Source: Rhodomyrtus psidioides
Lineage: Eukaryota > Streptophyta > Magnoliopsida > Myrtales > Myrtaceae
Assembly (NCBI GenBank): GCA_021437785.1
Contig: JAILYB010000211.1
Coordinates: forward strand, 434,001-498,000
Reading direction: 5' to 3'
DNA: 64,000 nucleotides
A program made the translations under genes and the position numbers. Positions 33,461 to 45,387 of this stretch are shown piece after piece (positions within the stretch are counted from its first letter, which is position 1; every line of letters starts with the position of its first letter). The notes under the pieces are model-generated. The model was not told the DNA's origin and did not search any database. It saw only the letters and a program-made list of their open reading frames with translations.

Positions 33461-33842
33461 GCTCGATCCAATCTTTTCGATGTATGGAGTGATAAGGAGT
33501 GGTGACTATAGGATGGTTGGGTAGTGAAACTTTAGGGGGATTCGCTAGAGTTAGGCACGAAATGCATGACATATGAATTGGCGCTTGTGATTGGCATTGT
33601 ATTCAGGCATGACTGATTGTGATATGTTGATATGCTTGAAAGCTGGTTGCGATTTTGCTAATATGCAGATGCGTCTGGACTTGAGGTATGAGTGAAATCT
33701 CCCTATTGTGATGCCTCTGATTGTTTGAGTTGTGATGAATGGCTAGCTGTGATTGTTGAGGTGATAAGTAGCCTGGAGTTGTTGGACTTAAGTGATGACT
33801 TAGGTCTCTAATTCCTGAATGGAATTGTAGTGGTCCAGGTTT
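33461..33842 (+). other. 5' leader of element C
   Basis: About 380 bp between PBS and gag. Its distal part (GATGCGTCTGGACTTGAGG and CTAATTCCTGAATGGAATTG) is matched at 61660-61910 in element H. No coding frame is supported. Confidence 0.6.
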
Positions 33843-35462
33843 GTGGAAACTAGCGAGATGAGCAACCGAGGTAGGAATACTAGAGGAGTGTCTAGCTCGA
33901 GAGCACCAGTGGTTGAGGATCCAAGAGTTGATGGAGTCTTGAGGGTGCTGGAGCAAATTGGAGAGATAATGGGAAAGGAAGCCCAAGATAGGGCTGCTGC
34001 GGCCCTTCGACAGGCCGAAGATAGAGCGGAGATAATAGCTCAGGCTGTTGAAATTGCAGTAGCTGCTGTGAACCTAGCGAATGAAAATAATGGCCAAGGA
34101 ATTGGAGGTGGCAATGTGCAAGGCCCTGAGAATCGTGCTATGGGTCAGTTGATGGAGCAATTTCTGAAGCTAAAACCATCGAGATTTGATGGCAGAGGAG
34201 ACCCTGAGTTAGCTCCCAGATGGAATGAAGAGCTGGAGAAAGCATTTGCAGTTTTAGGGTGCACTGAACCTGAGAAGGTGACCCTAGCGGCTTACCAGCT
34301 CCAAGGAACTGTGAATGATTGGTGGAAGGCCACCAAGGGAATGGTTTTTCCTGAAGGGACTGAACCGATGTGGGCACCTTTTGCTGAGACTTTTAATGTG
34401 AAATATTTCTCTGAAGCTGCCCAAGAGCAGAAGTTGGCTGAATTTCAGAACCTTCGTCAGAATCAAATGACTATTGATCAGTATGAGGTGGAATTTGCAA
34501 GGTTGTCGAAGTATGCACCAAGGATGGTGGAGAATCCGTGGGATCGAGCGAGAAGGTTCCGAGATGGACTGAGGCCCGATATTCACAGCCAGATGATCTC
34601 AATGAACCTGAGGGATTACAATGAGATCTATACCAGGAGCCGGATGATTGAAAGAGATATGAGGAATAGAGGAATTTCCTCAGGACCGCGGTTTAATCCA
34701 GTCAGAGACAATCGAAATTTGGGCAAAGGTCCTATGGTGAACAACATGAAGTTTGCTCCCCCAGTTAAGAGGAAGATCATGAAGCCTGCTCACCAGAACA
34801 ACTGGAGTTGTCGCCTCTGTGGGCGAAGGCATGGAAGTGGACCATGTCCAAGGCAAATGGGAGGATGTTTTAAGTGTGGCAAGATGGGCCACAGGGCAAG
34901 GGAATGTGGACAACAAAATGCTGGTCCTCAGTATCAACCGCCACGAGCTCAACTAGAACCACAAACTGGAGCTGCCCCGCAGGCCAATCAAAATAGGCCG
35001 CCGGCTCAAGGAAGGGTGTATACTGTAGCTTGCAAGGAGGCAGAGGAAACGCCTGGCGTGGTCACGAGTAAGATATCTCTCTATGATCATGCTGCTTATG
35101 CCTTGTTTGACCCTGGAGCGTCACATTCGTTTGTGTCTGTCCAGTTTGTTGATTTGACTGAAATGAAATTGGAACCGCTGGATGTTATCTTGCATGTGAC
35201 AACACCCTTAATGGATAGAGTGCTTGTTTCACTAGGATGTCGAAATTGTAGAATAATTATCGGAGGTAGTGAAGGACGAATAGATTTGGCTGTGTTGCTC
35301 ATGTTTGATTTTGATGTCATTATTGGAATGGACTGGCTGAGTAAACAAGGGGTTGTAATGGATTGTGGTAGTACGGTAATTCGATTTCATCCTATCATCG
35401 CCCTAGTTTTGAATTTGTGGGGTGCCGATGAGGAACCTCGATTCCTTTGGTTTCGTTACTAG
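33843..35462 (+). pseudogene. Gag-protease, element C
   Basis: 539 residues from the ATG at 33843. A helical N-terminus is followed by a retrotransposon Gag domain (about 100-260; SRFDGRGDPELAPRW and YQLQGTVNDWWK). The CCHC knuckle CFKCGKMGHRAREC starts near residue 342. The aspartic protease begins with D423-P-G425 (LFDPGASHSF). Ty3/gypsy proteases normally have DSG or DTG, so Pro at the middle position probably inactivates it. MDWLSK further on matches the protease C-terminal block. The frame breaks at 35462, and the polyprotein resumes in another frame 13 bases later. Intact Tekay elements encode one continuous gag-pol. Confidence 0.88.
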
Positions 35463-35475
35463 AGGTGACTAAACA

Positions 35476-38437
35476 ATGAATGAAGGATGTGACGCTTATT
35501 TAGCCATTGTGGTGGATACAACGATTGAGGAACCTAAGCTAGAAGAAATAGCAGTGGTACGTGAATTCTCTGATGTATTTCCTCAAGAGTTGCCTGGTTT
35601 ACCACCTGAAAGAGAAGTGAAGTTCTCGATTGAATTAGCCCTTGGGACGGAACCAATTTCGAAAGCACCATATAGGATGTTTTTGTCGGAATTAAAGGAA
35701 CTAAATGTACAGATGCAGGAATTACTGGACAAGGGATTCATTCGTCCAAGTGCGTCGCCGTGGGGTGCACCTGTGTTATTTGTAAAGAAAAAGGATGGGT
35801 CATTGCGCCTGTGCATTGACTATAGGCAACTGAATCAAGTTACTATTAAGAACAAGTATCCATTGCCAAGGATAGATGACTTGTTCGATCAGTTGCAAGG
35901 AACGTCCGTGTTTTCTAAGATTGACTTAAGGACAGGTTATCATCAGTTGAGGATCAAGAAAGAGGATATACCGAAAACGGCTTTTAGGACGAGGTATGAA
36001 CATTACGAGTTTACCGTCATGCCGTTTGGGTTGACTAACGCCCCAGCTGCATTTATGGGTTTGATGCATCGAGTATTCAAGGAGTATCTGGATCAATTTG
36101 TTATCGTCTTCACTGATGATATTTTGATTTACTCGAGGTGCAATGAGGATCATGAACGACATTTACGGATTGTCTTACAGACCTTAAGGGAACACTCGCT
36201 CTATGCTAAATTTAGTAAATACGAGTTCTGGTTGAATAAGGTAGCGTTTCTCGGTCACGTAGTATCTGGAGATGGAATCTCTGTGGACCCTTCGAAGATC
36301 GAGGCAGTTATTAATTGGCCTAGACCTACAACAGCCATGGAAGTCCGAAGTTTTCTGGGATTGGCAGGTTACGATAGACGCTTTGTAGAGAAGTTCTCGT
36401 CTATAGATATTCTGTTAATGAGGTTGACTAAGAAAGATACACGGTTTGAATGGACGGACAAATGTGAAAGGAGTTTTCAGGAGCTTAAGCGACGTTTGGC
36501 GACTGCACCGATACTGACAATTCCGTCTAGTCCTGGAGGATATGAGATCTATAGTGATGCGTCATTGAAGGGACTAAGATGCGTCCTAATGCAACATGGG
36601 AGAGTAGTGGCGTATGCGTCGGGTCATTTAAGACCTCATGAGATGAACTACCCGACGCACGGTTTGGAATTAGCCGCAATTATTTTGCGTTAAAGATTTG
36701 GAGACATTAGTTGTGTGGTGAGAAGTTCCAGATCTATACGGACCATCAGAGTCTAAAATATTTATTCTCTCAAAAGGAATTGAATATGAAGCAACGTAGG
36801 TGGATGTAGTTGCTTAAAGACTACGATTGTGACATTCTATACCGCCCTGGAAAGGCTAATAGGGTAGCAGATGCCCTTAGTCGAAAGTCGAGCATTGGGC
36901 ATTTGTTGGTCAAGGGATGGTCTGTACTGGAAAGACTGAGAGATTCAGAGTTTAAGTTGGAAGTTTGCAGATTGTCAAGTTTGATGGCAACTTTGCGTGT
37001 CGAACCGGAAATACAGGAGAGGATTAAGGCATTGCAATGCACGGACCCTGATATACAGAATATCTTGGAAATGGATGCGGACAAGAGGAAGTCTGACTTC
37101 CAAGTATCTGAAGATGGAATACTGAAGTTCCGAGGACGACTGTGTGTACCCAATGACGAGGAACTTAAGGAAAAGATTTTGTCTGAAGCTCACAGGAGAA
37201 ATTATAGTATTCATTCGGGTAGCACAAAGATGTACCAGAACTTACGTCAGCATTATTGGTGGAATGGGATGAAAGTGGACTGGCTAAGCACGTAGCTAAG
37301 TGTCTGACGTGTCAGCAAGTGAAAGCGCAGCATTGTAAACCTGGTGGCATGTTGCAACCTTTGGAGATCCCCGAATAGAAGTGGGAACATATTACCATGG
37401 ATTTTGTCATGGGCTTGCCGAGGAGTCAAAGAGGTCACGATTCAATTTGGGTAATAGTAGAAAGATTGACCAAGTCCGCTCATTTCCAGCTTGTGCGAAA
37501 GGATTTCGCAATGGAGAGATATGCTGAGTTGTATATGCGACATGTAGTGCGACTTCATGGAGTGCTTGTGATAATAACGTCAGACAGAGATCCTACGTTT
37601 ACTGCGAATTTCTGGAAGAGTCTACAGGATACCATGGGAACGAAATTGTAGTTTAGTACGACGTACCATTCACAGATCGATGGACAGTCTGAGAGGACGA
37701 TTCAGACGTTAGAGGATATGCTGCGAGCATGTGTCATTGATTTTAAAAGCGGATGGGAAGAAAAGTTACATTTAGTGGAGTTTGCGTACAATAATAGCTA
37801 CCAACAAAGTATCAGAATGGCACCATTTGAAGCGCTATATGGCAGAGCGTGCAGGACTCCGATTTGCTGGGACGAAGTTGGTGAGAGGAGTATAACAGGC
37901 CCAGAATTGGTGGAACAATCAGTTGAGGCTGTTAAGATCATTCGAGAAAGGCTTAAGACGGCCCAGAGTCGCCAGAAAAGCTATGCGGATAAGCGACGAA
38001 GTCCTTTAGAATTTCAAGTGGGTGACCATGTCTTTCTCAAGGTGTCACCTATGCGAGGATTATCCCGATTTGGGAAGAAAGGGAAGCTGAGTCCAAGGTA
38101 CGTAGGTCCATTTGAGATATTAGAAAAGATTGAGACTTTAGCTTATTGTCTTGCCTTGCCGCCAAGCTTATTGCAAGTTCATAATGTGTTTCATGTGTCG
38201 ATGCTGAGGAAATATGAATCGGACCCGACTAATGTACTGGATCATGAAGTCATCGAAGTGGACGATAAGATATCGTATGTGGAAAGGCCAATACGAGTTG
38301 AAGATCGAAAGGAGCAAGTCCTGAGGAACAAGATGATTCCACTCGTCAAGGTGATCTGGGAACACCATGGAATGGAAGGCGCTACTTGGGAAAGCCAAGA
38401 AGCGATGAGGCGCCAGTACCCCCATTTATTTGAGTAG
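35476..38437 (+). pseudogene. RT, RNase H, integrase and chromodomain, element C
   Basis: Ty3/gypsy Pol, broken. The first piece (35476-36693) carries RT, with the catalytic pair D214/D215 in VFTDDILIYS and the start of RNase H (EIYSDAS). A one-base deletion near 36684 shifts frame. A TAG at 36807-36809, a further shift near 37275, and TAG stops at 37376-37378 and 37649-37651 follow. Integrase residues are still present: D at 37400-37402, D at 37583-37585 and E at 37691-37693, with 35 residues between the last two. The C-terminus (about 38264-38437, ending YPHLFE) contains RNKMIPLVKVIWEHHG and GATWE, a chromodomain of the Tekay/Del type. Several stops look like CAG-to-TAG changes. Confidence 0.9.
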
Positions 38438-38475
38438 ATCTGGGTTATCACAAATTTCGAGGACGCAATTTTTGT

Positions 38476-38489
38476 AAGATGGGAAGAGT
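38476..38489 (+). other. Polypurine tract of element C
   Basis: AAGATGGGAAGAGT lies directly before the 3' LTR start TGTGATATTC at 38490. Confidence 0.75.
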
Positions 38490-40057
38490 TGTGATATTCT
38501 GAATTCCTGCCATTTTGAGACTATGGAATGAGAAGTATCTATCGATGTATTTCAGTTTTATCTCGCTCGGACCTGATCAATTCGAGTTAACTGACCATAA
38601 AGGGAAAGGCTAACGCATGACAAGTACGTGGACCTAGGAAACTCGAAAAATGAAATGACGCTTTGACCATAAGGATTGCCGAGGGAACATTTAGAACCAT
38701 TAAAAGCTGATCAAATAACGATTAAGGAATCCATTGCTAGCGTTATACGATTGGAACACGGGTGATGCTGTTTAACCAATGTATAATTTGCGAGGTTTTC
38801 CTAAATCGAACAATGACGATCGAGACCGTCGGAACTAGTAATGAACCATCGCAATTACATGACAACCAAAGCCGCTGTAACTTGAGTCGTCCTAAGTGTG
38901 ACGAGAGTCACAGAGTCGATACGCGTAGCGTCTGCAAAAGCCGCCCGTTAGTTCGAGATAAGCTGGAGATACGATCGATCATGAAATGGAATCTCAAATT
39001 GGCAAATGGAAATGAAGAATTTCAAAATTAGAAAAGGATTTGACTTCTTTCCACCAATAGCTATTCAAAGTGAAAAAAATGAAATTTCGAACGAAAAATG
39101 ACAAATGACTATTTTACCCCTCGCCCATCTATCTTTGCCTTAAGGAAGTTGGAAGGACAAAATGATAATTTCTCCCACACTTAGAGGCTACCGAAAATAC
39201 TTGGAGAAGAAGGCAAGGAAAGTCAATGAGGGTCAATGGCTATTGGATCAATAATTGGTGCAAGGACAAATGTCAAGCTAGGGTTAACTTGGCATTAAAT
39301 ACCCATATAATCCCATCTTGTCAATATTAGCCTCAATTATATGTGTGAAACACCCAATTTACAGCCCTTTGGTCGTGGATGACACTCCCCCACCATTTCT
39401 CTTTGGTTTTTCTCTCTTTTTCCTTCTTACCAAAAAACTGTCGGAAGGCAGTTTTTGAGCCCCCTGTTCGGTCCGTACGACCGGCCTCTCCTGTCGTCAC
39501 CTCACCTTCGCCGACTACCACAGGTTAGTTCAGGATGTCATTGATATTTTGCCATTAGTTTCATGATTTTTAGAGGTCGGGTTGATTTTTGGTGATTTTT
39601 GGAAGAAAAGCGGAAGTATTCTGAGCTAACTGAGGAGAAGTGTTGGTTCTGGCTCTTAGAATTCCAAATGACCTCAATGTTTTTAGGAGAGTTTCATAAC
39701 ATCTAGTACTATGTTCAGATGGTTTATGGCTATAAATAGATGGTTTTAAAATGAGATTTGATGGCCGGTTTGCATGGTTATTTTTAGGGACAGAATCTGC
39801 CCGGCACTGAACGGTGTAGGATCCGAAGGTTGTTGCTGTGCTTGGAGGAGTTTGTTGGCTTAATTAGCTAGGTAAGAAGAATTCTAACCATTTGTTATGA
39901 TGTTGAGTCACTAAAGGGTGGAATTTTGGTGGAATTGAAAGGGTTTAAAGGGCGATTTTTGGTGTGAAAAATGTGAGGGACCCGAAAGCAATGCAATCCC
40001 GTTTTCAGCGCGCACCGTTTTTAAAACGAGTCGTTCTAAGTCATCCGATGTCCAAAT
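38490..40057 (+). repeat. 3' LTR of element C, left fragment
   Basis: Begins TGTGATATTCTGAA, the same start as the LTR of element H at 57187. It is interrupted at 40058 by element D and resumes at 48986, giving a reconstructed LTR length of about 3.05 kb. It keeps the empty site for element A (ATGAT at 39563-39567). Confidence 0.9.
40053..40057. repeat. Target site duplication of D, left copy (CAAAT)
   Basis: CAAAT precedes the LTR of D and is repeated at 48981-48985. The single-copy site is at 9563-9567 in the other LTR of C. Confidence 0.93.
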
Positions 40058-40560
40058 TGTTGAAAAATATAAGGTATTTTGATGGGTGAGTGAATGGGGA
40101 ATTGTTTCTCAAAGAACATCCTTGAGTTGGAAGTGAGAAGTGACAAAGCACTAGTCCCACATAGGAAAGGAAGAAGGCTTTGAAGTGCTTTATATGTGGT
40201 TACACTCCTTTTGAGTGGTAACTATTGCAACAAGTACTATGCCTCGCGTGCACGCGTAGGGGGTACAAATCCCGGACCCCGACGGAGGCCCGACAAGTTC
40301 AAACTTTGGCGCGAGCGCACGACCTGCGTACGTGAATGCAGGACCGGAAAGTGGGCCTCGCGACAAGCCCATTTTTGTCTTTTGTCTTAATTTTTTCCAA
40401 CTCAAGCCGTTAACCGTTCTTAAGTTCTTTACCGGTGTGTTAATGGTATTAACTAAGTAACGACTGTTATAATTCTGTGGTTAAGAATTAAATACATAAC
40501 GGCTCTAAACGGTAGAATTATTTAGCAGTTATTCTTTATTTTCGCAATGCCCCGCTTAGC

Positions 40561-40570
40561 CTATAAATAG
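40561..40570 (+). promoter_or_regulatory. TATA box of the 5' LTR of D
   Basis: CTATAAATAG, followed about 30 nt later by CATAGAGACACAAG, a likely transcript start. The same box is at 48061-48070 in the 3' LTR. Confidence 0.75.
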
Positions 40571-40914
40571 ATGGCTTCTCGTTTTGTTTCATAGAGACAC
40601 AAGAACTACGGACTACGAAAATCACTTCTCCCTCTTTTGAATTATCTGCATTTGCATTATTTTCGATAGTGTTCTCATGTTGTTCAAGTTCGCCGAAAGC
40701 TTTGGAGTGCTGTGCTTGCCTCTACCGCTGCTTAACCGTTGTATTCTGAGAGACAGAAGTTCACGAAACCTCAAAGCATGTACTGGATGGGACGAATCTG
40801 TTTTAAGGAAACTGTGTCGGACACAGGCCTCGGTATTCTTTATTAATTTAGTTTCTTTTTACACTGTTGTATTTCCGTGCAGATTTTGTTCTTTTGAAGG
40901 TTGAGCTTTTATCC

Positions 40915-41290
40915 TCATGAAGGGTCAGATTCACTGCTTCTGACGAGTTCAGATTCAGTAATTCTAAAGCTGCTTCTGGAGGTTCAGAAGGAACTGCTTC
41001 TTACCGGGTTTAGAAGGAACTGCATCTGACAGGTGCATCTGAGTTGCATCTGACGGGTTCAGATGCAGTTGCATCTGACGAGTTTTGAACAGTGCATCTG
41101 ATGGGTTCAGATGCAGCTGCATCTGATGGGTTCAGATGCAATTGCATCTGACGAGTTTTGAACAATACATCTGATGGTTCAGTTTTTCTGCCTCTGACCT
41201 GCATCTGATGGTTTAGTCTTTTCTGCTTTTGACCTGCATCTGATGATTATGTCTTTTTTGCTTCTGACTTGCTTCTGACCTCCTTCTAAA
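40915..41290. repeat. Hairpin-forming repeat array in the 5' LTR of D
   Basis: Repeated GCATCTGA-nGGGT-TCAGATGC and related CTTCTGA/TCAGAAG units at roughly 20-30 bp spacing. Each GCATCTGA can pair with the following TCAGATGC, giving a chain of small stems downstream of the TATA box, in the transcribed R-U5. It is also present at 48425-48840. Confidence 0.8.
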
Positions 41291-41474
41291 GGCTTAGATT
41301 CTGTGCTTCTGCCAACATAGTGTTTTCTTATTTGAGGCAATTTGCTTACGTTTATTATTGTCATTCGAATTGTAAGTATCCTCCATATCTATAAAACAGT
41401 ATTGTTCATTTTCAACATTATTTTTTCCAACAATCTTAAAACAAATTCGATTCGATTCGACACTTACAATTCGA

Positions 41475-42599
41475 ATGGCTACTGGAAAAGACTTTATTGA
41501 TGTGCCTGCTGATGACATCACCAAAAGCTCTACCTCTGCTGTTCATCAGCCTGGATCATCTTCTACTTCTGCTGCGCCTTCTTTCCACCATGGTGAGAAA
41601 CCTGAAAAGTTCAACGGATCGAACTTTAAAAGGTGGCAGCAGAAGATGTTATTTTATTTAACAACACTGAATCTTGCAAAATTCTTGACTGAGGAACCTC
41701 TTAGGGTATCCGATGGAGAAACTGATAAGCAAGCCTTCAATGCTGTTGATGCTTGGAAATATTCTGACTTCCTATGTAGGAATTATGTCATGAATGGATT
41801 ACATGACTCATTGTACAATGTTTATTGTGCAATAAAGACGGCAAAGGAGTTATGGGAATCCTTAGACCGGAAATATAAAACAGAAGATGCCGGAGCAAAG
41901 AAATTTGTTGTCGGTTGATTCCTTGATTATAAGATGGTGGATTCTATGGCTGTAATCAGTCAAGTGCAAGAAATTCAGGTGATCTTGCATGAGATTCAGG
42001 CTGAAGGAATGAACTTGAGTGAAACCTTCCAAGTGGATGCGATTATTGAGAAGCTACCTCTTGGGTGGAAGGATTTCAAGAACTACCTCAAGCACAAGGG
42101 AAAGGAAATGAACCTGGAGGAGCTGATTGTTAGACTTCGAATAGAAGAAGACAACATAAGCTCTGAACGCAAAGGATTCAATCCTGCTACAGCTAAGGCA
42201 AATGTTGAGGAGCATAAGCATGGCCACAAGAATAAGAAGGTCGCCAAGCCGAAGTTGGGACCAAAAGGAGGAGTTTCCAAGAATAAGTTTCTAGGGAAAT
42301 GCTTCAACTGTGGCAAGACGGGTCACAGATCTGTGAATTGCAAACTTCCAAAGTGGAAGAATCATGAGACAAATATGGTGAATGACATGACAAAAGACAT
42401 GTCAGACATAAACCTCTCTGCAATGATTTCTGAAGTGAACTTAATTGGGTCCAATCCAAAGGAATGGTGGATTGACACTGGGGCAACTAGGCACGTGTAC
42501 TCCAATAAGGACCTGTTCATAACTTTTAAACCAATTGATAGGGAGAAAGTGTTCATGGGAAATTCTGCCTCTTCTGCGGTCAAGGGAAGATGCTTCTGA
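41475..42599 (+). pseudogene. Gag and protease start, element D
   Basis: Copia Gag from ATG 41475, with GEKPEKFNGSNFKRWQQKM, then the gag-polypeptide domain. One TGA at 41916-41918 interrupts it in the same frame (probably from CGA). The CCHC knuckle CFNCGKTGHRSVNC is at about 42300-42341. Protease begins with WWIDTGATRHV, catalytic D at 42474-42476 in a normal D-T-G. A one-base shift near 42585 moves the rest of the polyprotein into the frame starting at 42590. Confidence 0.88.
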
Positions 42600-43660
42600 A
42601 GATGACTTCTGGGAAAGAGCTGACTCTGAATAATGTCTTGTATGTGCCGGAAATTCGAAAGAACCTGGTCTCCGGATCACTGTTGAACAAGCATGGATTT
42701 CGCATGGTGTTCGAGTCAGATAAAGTTATTTTGTCTAAATCTGAAATGTATGTGGGGAAGGGATATGTAACTGATGGGCTTTTTAAGCTCAATGTTATGA
42801 CAATTATCAATAAAGATAATAAGCCTTACGTTTATTTGCTTGAGTCCTCCAATTTATGGCATAGTAGACTCGGACATGTTAATTATGATACACTGCATAG
42901 ATTAATTAACTTGGAACATATACCTTCATTCCAAATTGATTCAAAACACAAATGTGAAATTTGTGTTGAGACAAAATTAACGAAATCATCGTTTCAATCG
43001 ATTGACAGAAGTACCGTACCTCTTGAATTGATTCATAGTGATATTTGTGATTTGAAATTCGTACAAACAAGAGGTGGTAATAAATATTTTATTACCTTTA
43101 TCGATGATAGCACTAAATACTGCTATGCGTATTTGCTTAAAAGTAAAGATGAAGCTTTAGAGAAATTTATTCTCTATAAGAATGAAGTTGAAAATCAACT
43201 TGATAAGAAAATCAAGAGATTGAGAAGTGATAGGGGCGGTGAGTATGAAGTACCAATTATTGCTAGAACACCATTAGACAATAGTCTTCATCTATCCAAG
43301 AATATAGGAGAGGGTATTTCTCAAGTAGAATACTCCAGAATCATTGGAAGTCTAATGTACTTAATGAGTTGTACTATACCAGATATTGCCTATACGGTTA
43401 GTAGATTGAGTAGATATACGAGCAATCCGAGTGCTGACCAATGGAAAGCAATAGTGAGAGTACTCAGGTACCTACGGTATACTCGGAATTATGGCCTGCA
43501 CTATACCAGGTATCCATATGTATTAGAAGGATATAGTGATGCAAACTGGATATCTAATATAAAAGACTCAAAATCTACTAGTGGATATGTTTTCACACTG
43601 GCAGGTGCGGCTGTATCTTGAAAATCCTGTAAACAAACTGTTATAGCCAGATCCACAATG
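42590..43660 (+). pseudogene. Pol of element D with a large internal deletion
   Basis: This frame holds the end of protease, the GAG-pre-integrase (LWHSRLGHVNYDTLHRL) and the first part of the integrase core up to SDRGGEYE at about 43249. It then jumps directly to the C-terminal part of RT (PIIARTPLDNSLHL... GSLMYLMSCTIPDIAYTVSRLSRY) and RNase H (EGYSDANW, SKSTSGYVFTL). The rest of integrase and the RT catalytic core are missing, but the frame is preserved across the junction. A TGA at 43619-43621 replaces a Trp, and a one-base deletion near 43660 shifts frame. Confidence 0.9.
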
Positions 43661-43677
43661 GATCCGAGTTTATAGCT

Positions 43678-43896
43678 TTGGATAAATGTGGTGAAGAGGC
43701 TGAATGGCTACGCCATTTCCTAGAGGATATTCCAAAATGGCAAAAACCTGTGTCACCAATCTGTATACATTGCCATAGTCAATCTGCAATTGGAAGAGCA
43801 CAGAGTAACATGTATAATGGTAAGTCTAAACATATACGTCGTAGATACAATACCATTAGACAACTACTCCCAACTGGAATTATCTCTATTGACTAT
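43678..43896 (+). pseudogene. RNase H of element D, portion before the solo LTR
   Basis: The RNase H C-terminal half: GEEAEWLRHFLEDIP, ICIHCHSQSAIGRAQS and IRQLLPTGIISIDY, cut by element E at 43897. The remainder, DNIVDLLTKGLNRELVEKS, follows at 46852. The same block is intact in element G at 56565-56780, minus strand. Confidence 0.88.
43892..43896. repeat. Target site duplication of E, left copy (ACTAT)
   Basis: ACTAT precedes the solo LTR and is repeated at 46847-46851. Removing one copy restores the RNase H reading through SIDY. Confidence 0.92.
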
Positions 43897-44984
43897 TGTC
43901 GCGACTCGTCCGAAAGCGGACGCGGCTAATGGATTACCGATCGCGAGTCTTGGATCGGCGCGGGACCTCCCAAGCCCATACCAAATCGCAACGGAGGTAT
44001 GCGTAGTCGACCTTCAGTGTGGTCTGGTGACATGTGCTAAGTGTGCATGCCATGGAGTCGCCACCAATCATTTTTTGGAGGGTATGATTGAACCACCCTA
44101 TTGAATAGTCGGGAGTTTCTATTCAATTCTGCGATAACCAGAGAAATGGGTTCGGGGACTTAGTTACGTCAACTGTCAGAGTTGACGCCCTTTCGGTACC
44201 TAAGTTGACTGAATTTTCTTACCTAAGATTTCATGCAGATGAGTGGAGTACGAATCCTAAATCTAGGAATTCATGCAAATAGGAATGACTATCCTAGCAA
44301 TCACAATCAATAATAAAATGCGCAAATCAATGAATCCAAATATGTAAAATAATCACATCAAATCAACATGACACTCCTAATAAGGCTCTATTAGCCTAAA
44401 TAAGTATCAATCAAGCTTAGGAATGATTTAGACATGATTTTACCCATCAGGGGTAAAGTCGTAATTTTGAGACAAAAGGGACGATTTGCCTAAAAAGGGA
44501 AAAATCGTCATTTCGGAATGAATCCAGAGTAAAACAATGTCAAAAATAGGTTTGGTCACTCAATTGACCCATTTCCTATTTTTTTTTGCAATTTTCATGA
44601 TTTTCTGGAATTTTAGAAACCGATTTACCATTCGAAGGGGTAAAATCGTCATTTTCTAAAAATGGGAATGAAATGTGGAAATCTTAGACATAAGGTTTAG
44701 CCACCTATCTGGCCCATCACCAAATTCTAAGCAATTTCCACAATTCATCGGAATATCAAAGACGATTTACCCTTTGAGGGGTAAAATCGCCATTTTGGAT
44801 TAAATGGGAGAAAATACAAAAAATGGAAACAAATCATTTTTTTTTTCATTTTCAGCCTTCAAAAAATTTTAGAATTTTTTTAGGAATTTTTTGCAATTTT
44901 TCTCAATTTGTTTTTGAATTTTTCCTTAATAATTCATTTTTTTGGAAATTTTTTTTATTCTGAAACAATGTGTGGGGGGTATAA

Positions 44985-45382
44985 ACCACCAACAGGAGGC
45001 TCGGCCTTCCGATTCTGGGTAGCACAATATAATTTACAGAAAATAAATAAATAAAACACCTTGGACGCCAATAGGAGGCTTAGCCTTCCGATTCTGGGTC
45101 TTTTATGTGAAATATAGAAATGCTATGACATAAAGTAAATACACAGCAAATATTTAGACACCAACAGGAGGCTCGGCCTTCCGATTCTAGGTCTTTTATG
45201 CGAAATATAGAAATGCTATGACATAAAGTAAATACACAGCAAATATCTAGACACCAACAGGAGGCTCGGCCTTCCGATTCTGGGTCTTTTATGCGAAATA
45301 TAGAAATGCTATGACATAAAGTAAATACACAGCAAATATTTAGACACCAACAGGAGGCTCGGCCTTCTGATTCTGGGTCTAA
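44985..45382. repeat. Tandem array, 92-bp unit, in solo LTR E
   Basis: AGGAGGCTCGGCCTTCCGATTCTGGGT-type units begin near 44995, 45073, 45165, 45257 and 45349. The last intervals are 92 bp. The copies are well conserved apart from the first, shorter one. Confidence 0.9.
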
Positions 45383-45387
45383 TAGGT

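Larger units (their letters stand above)
40058..41432 (+). repeat. 5' LTR of element D (1375 bp)
   Basis: TGTTGAAAAATATAAGG...TTTTTTCCAACA. It matches 47555-48980 with substitutions and some indels. It holds a TATA box (40561-40570) and a hairpin array (40915-41290). I could not recognise a standard PBS in the sequence after 41432 (ATCTTAAAACAAATTCG). Confidence 0.9.
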
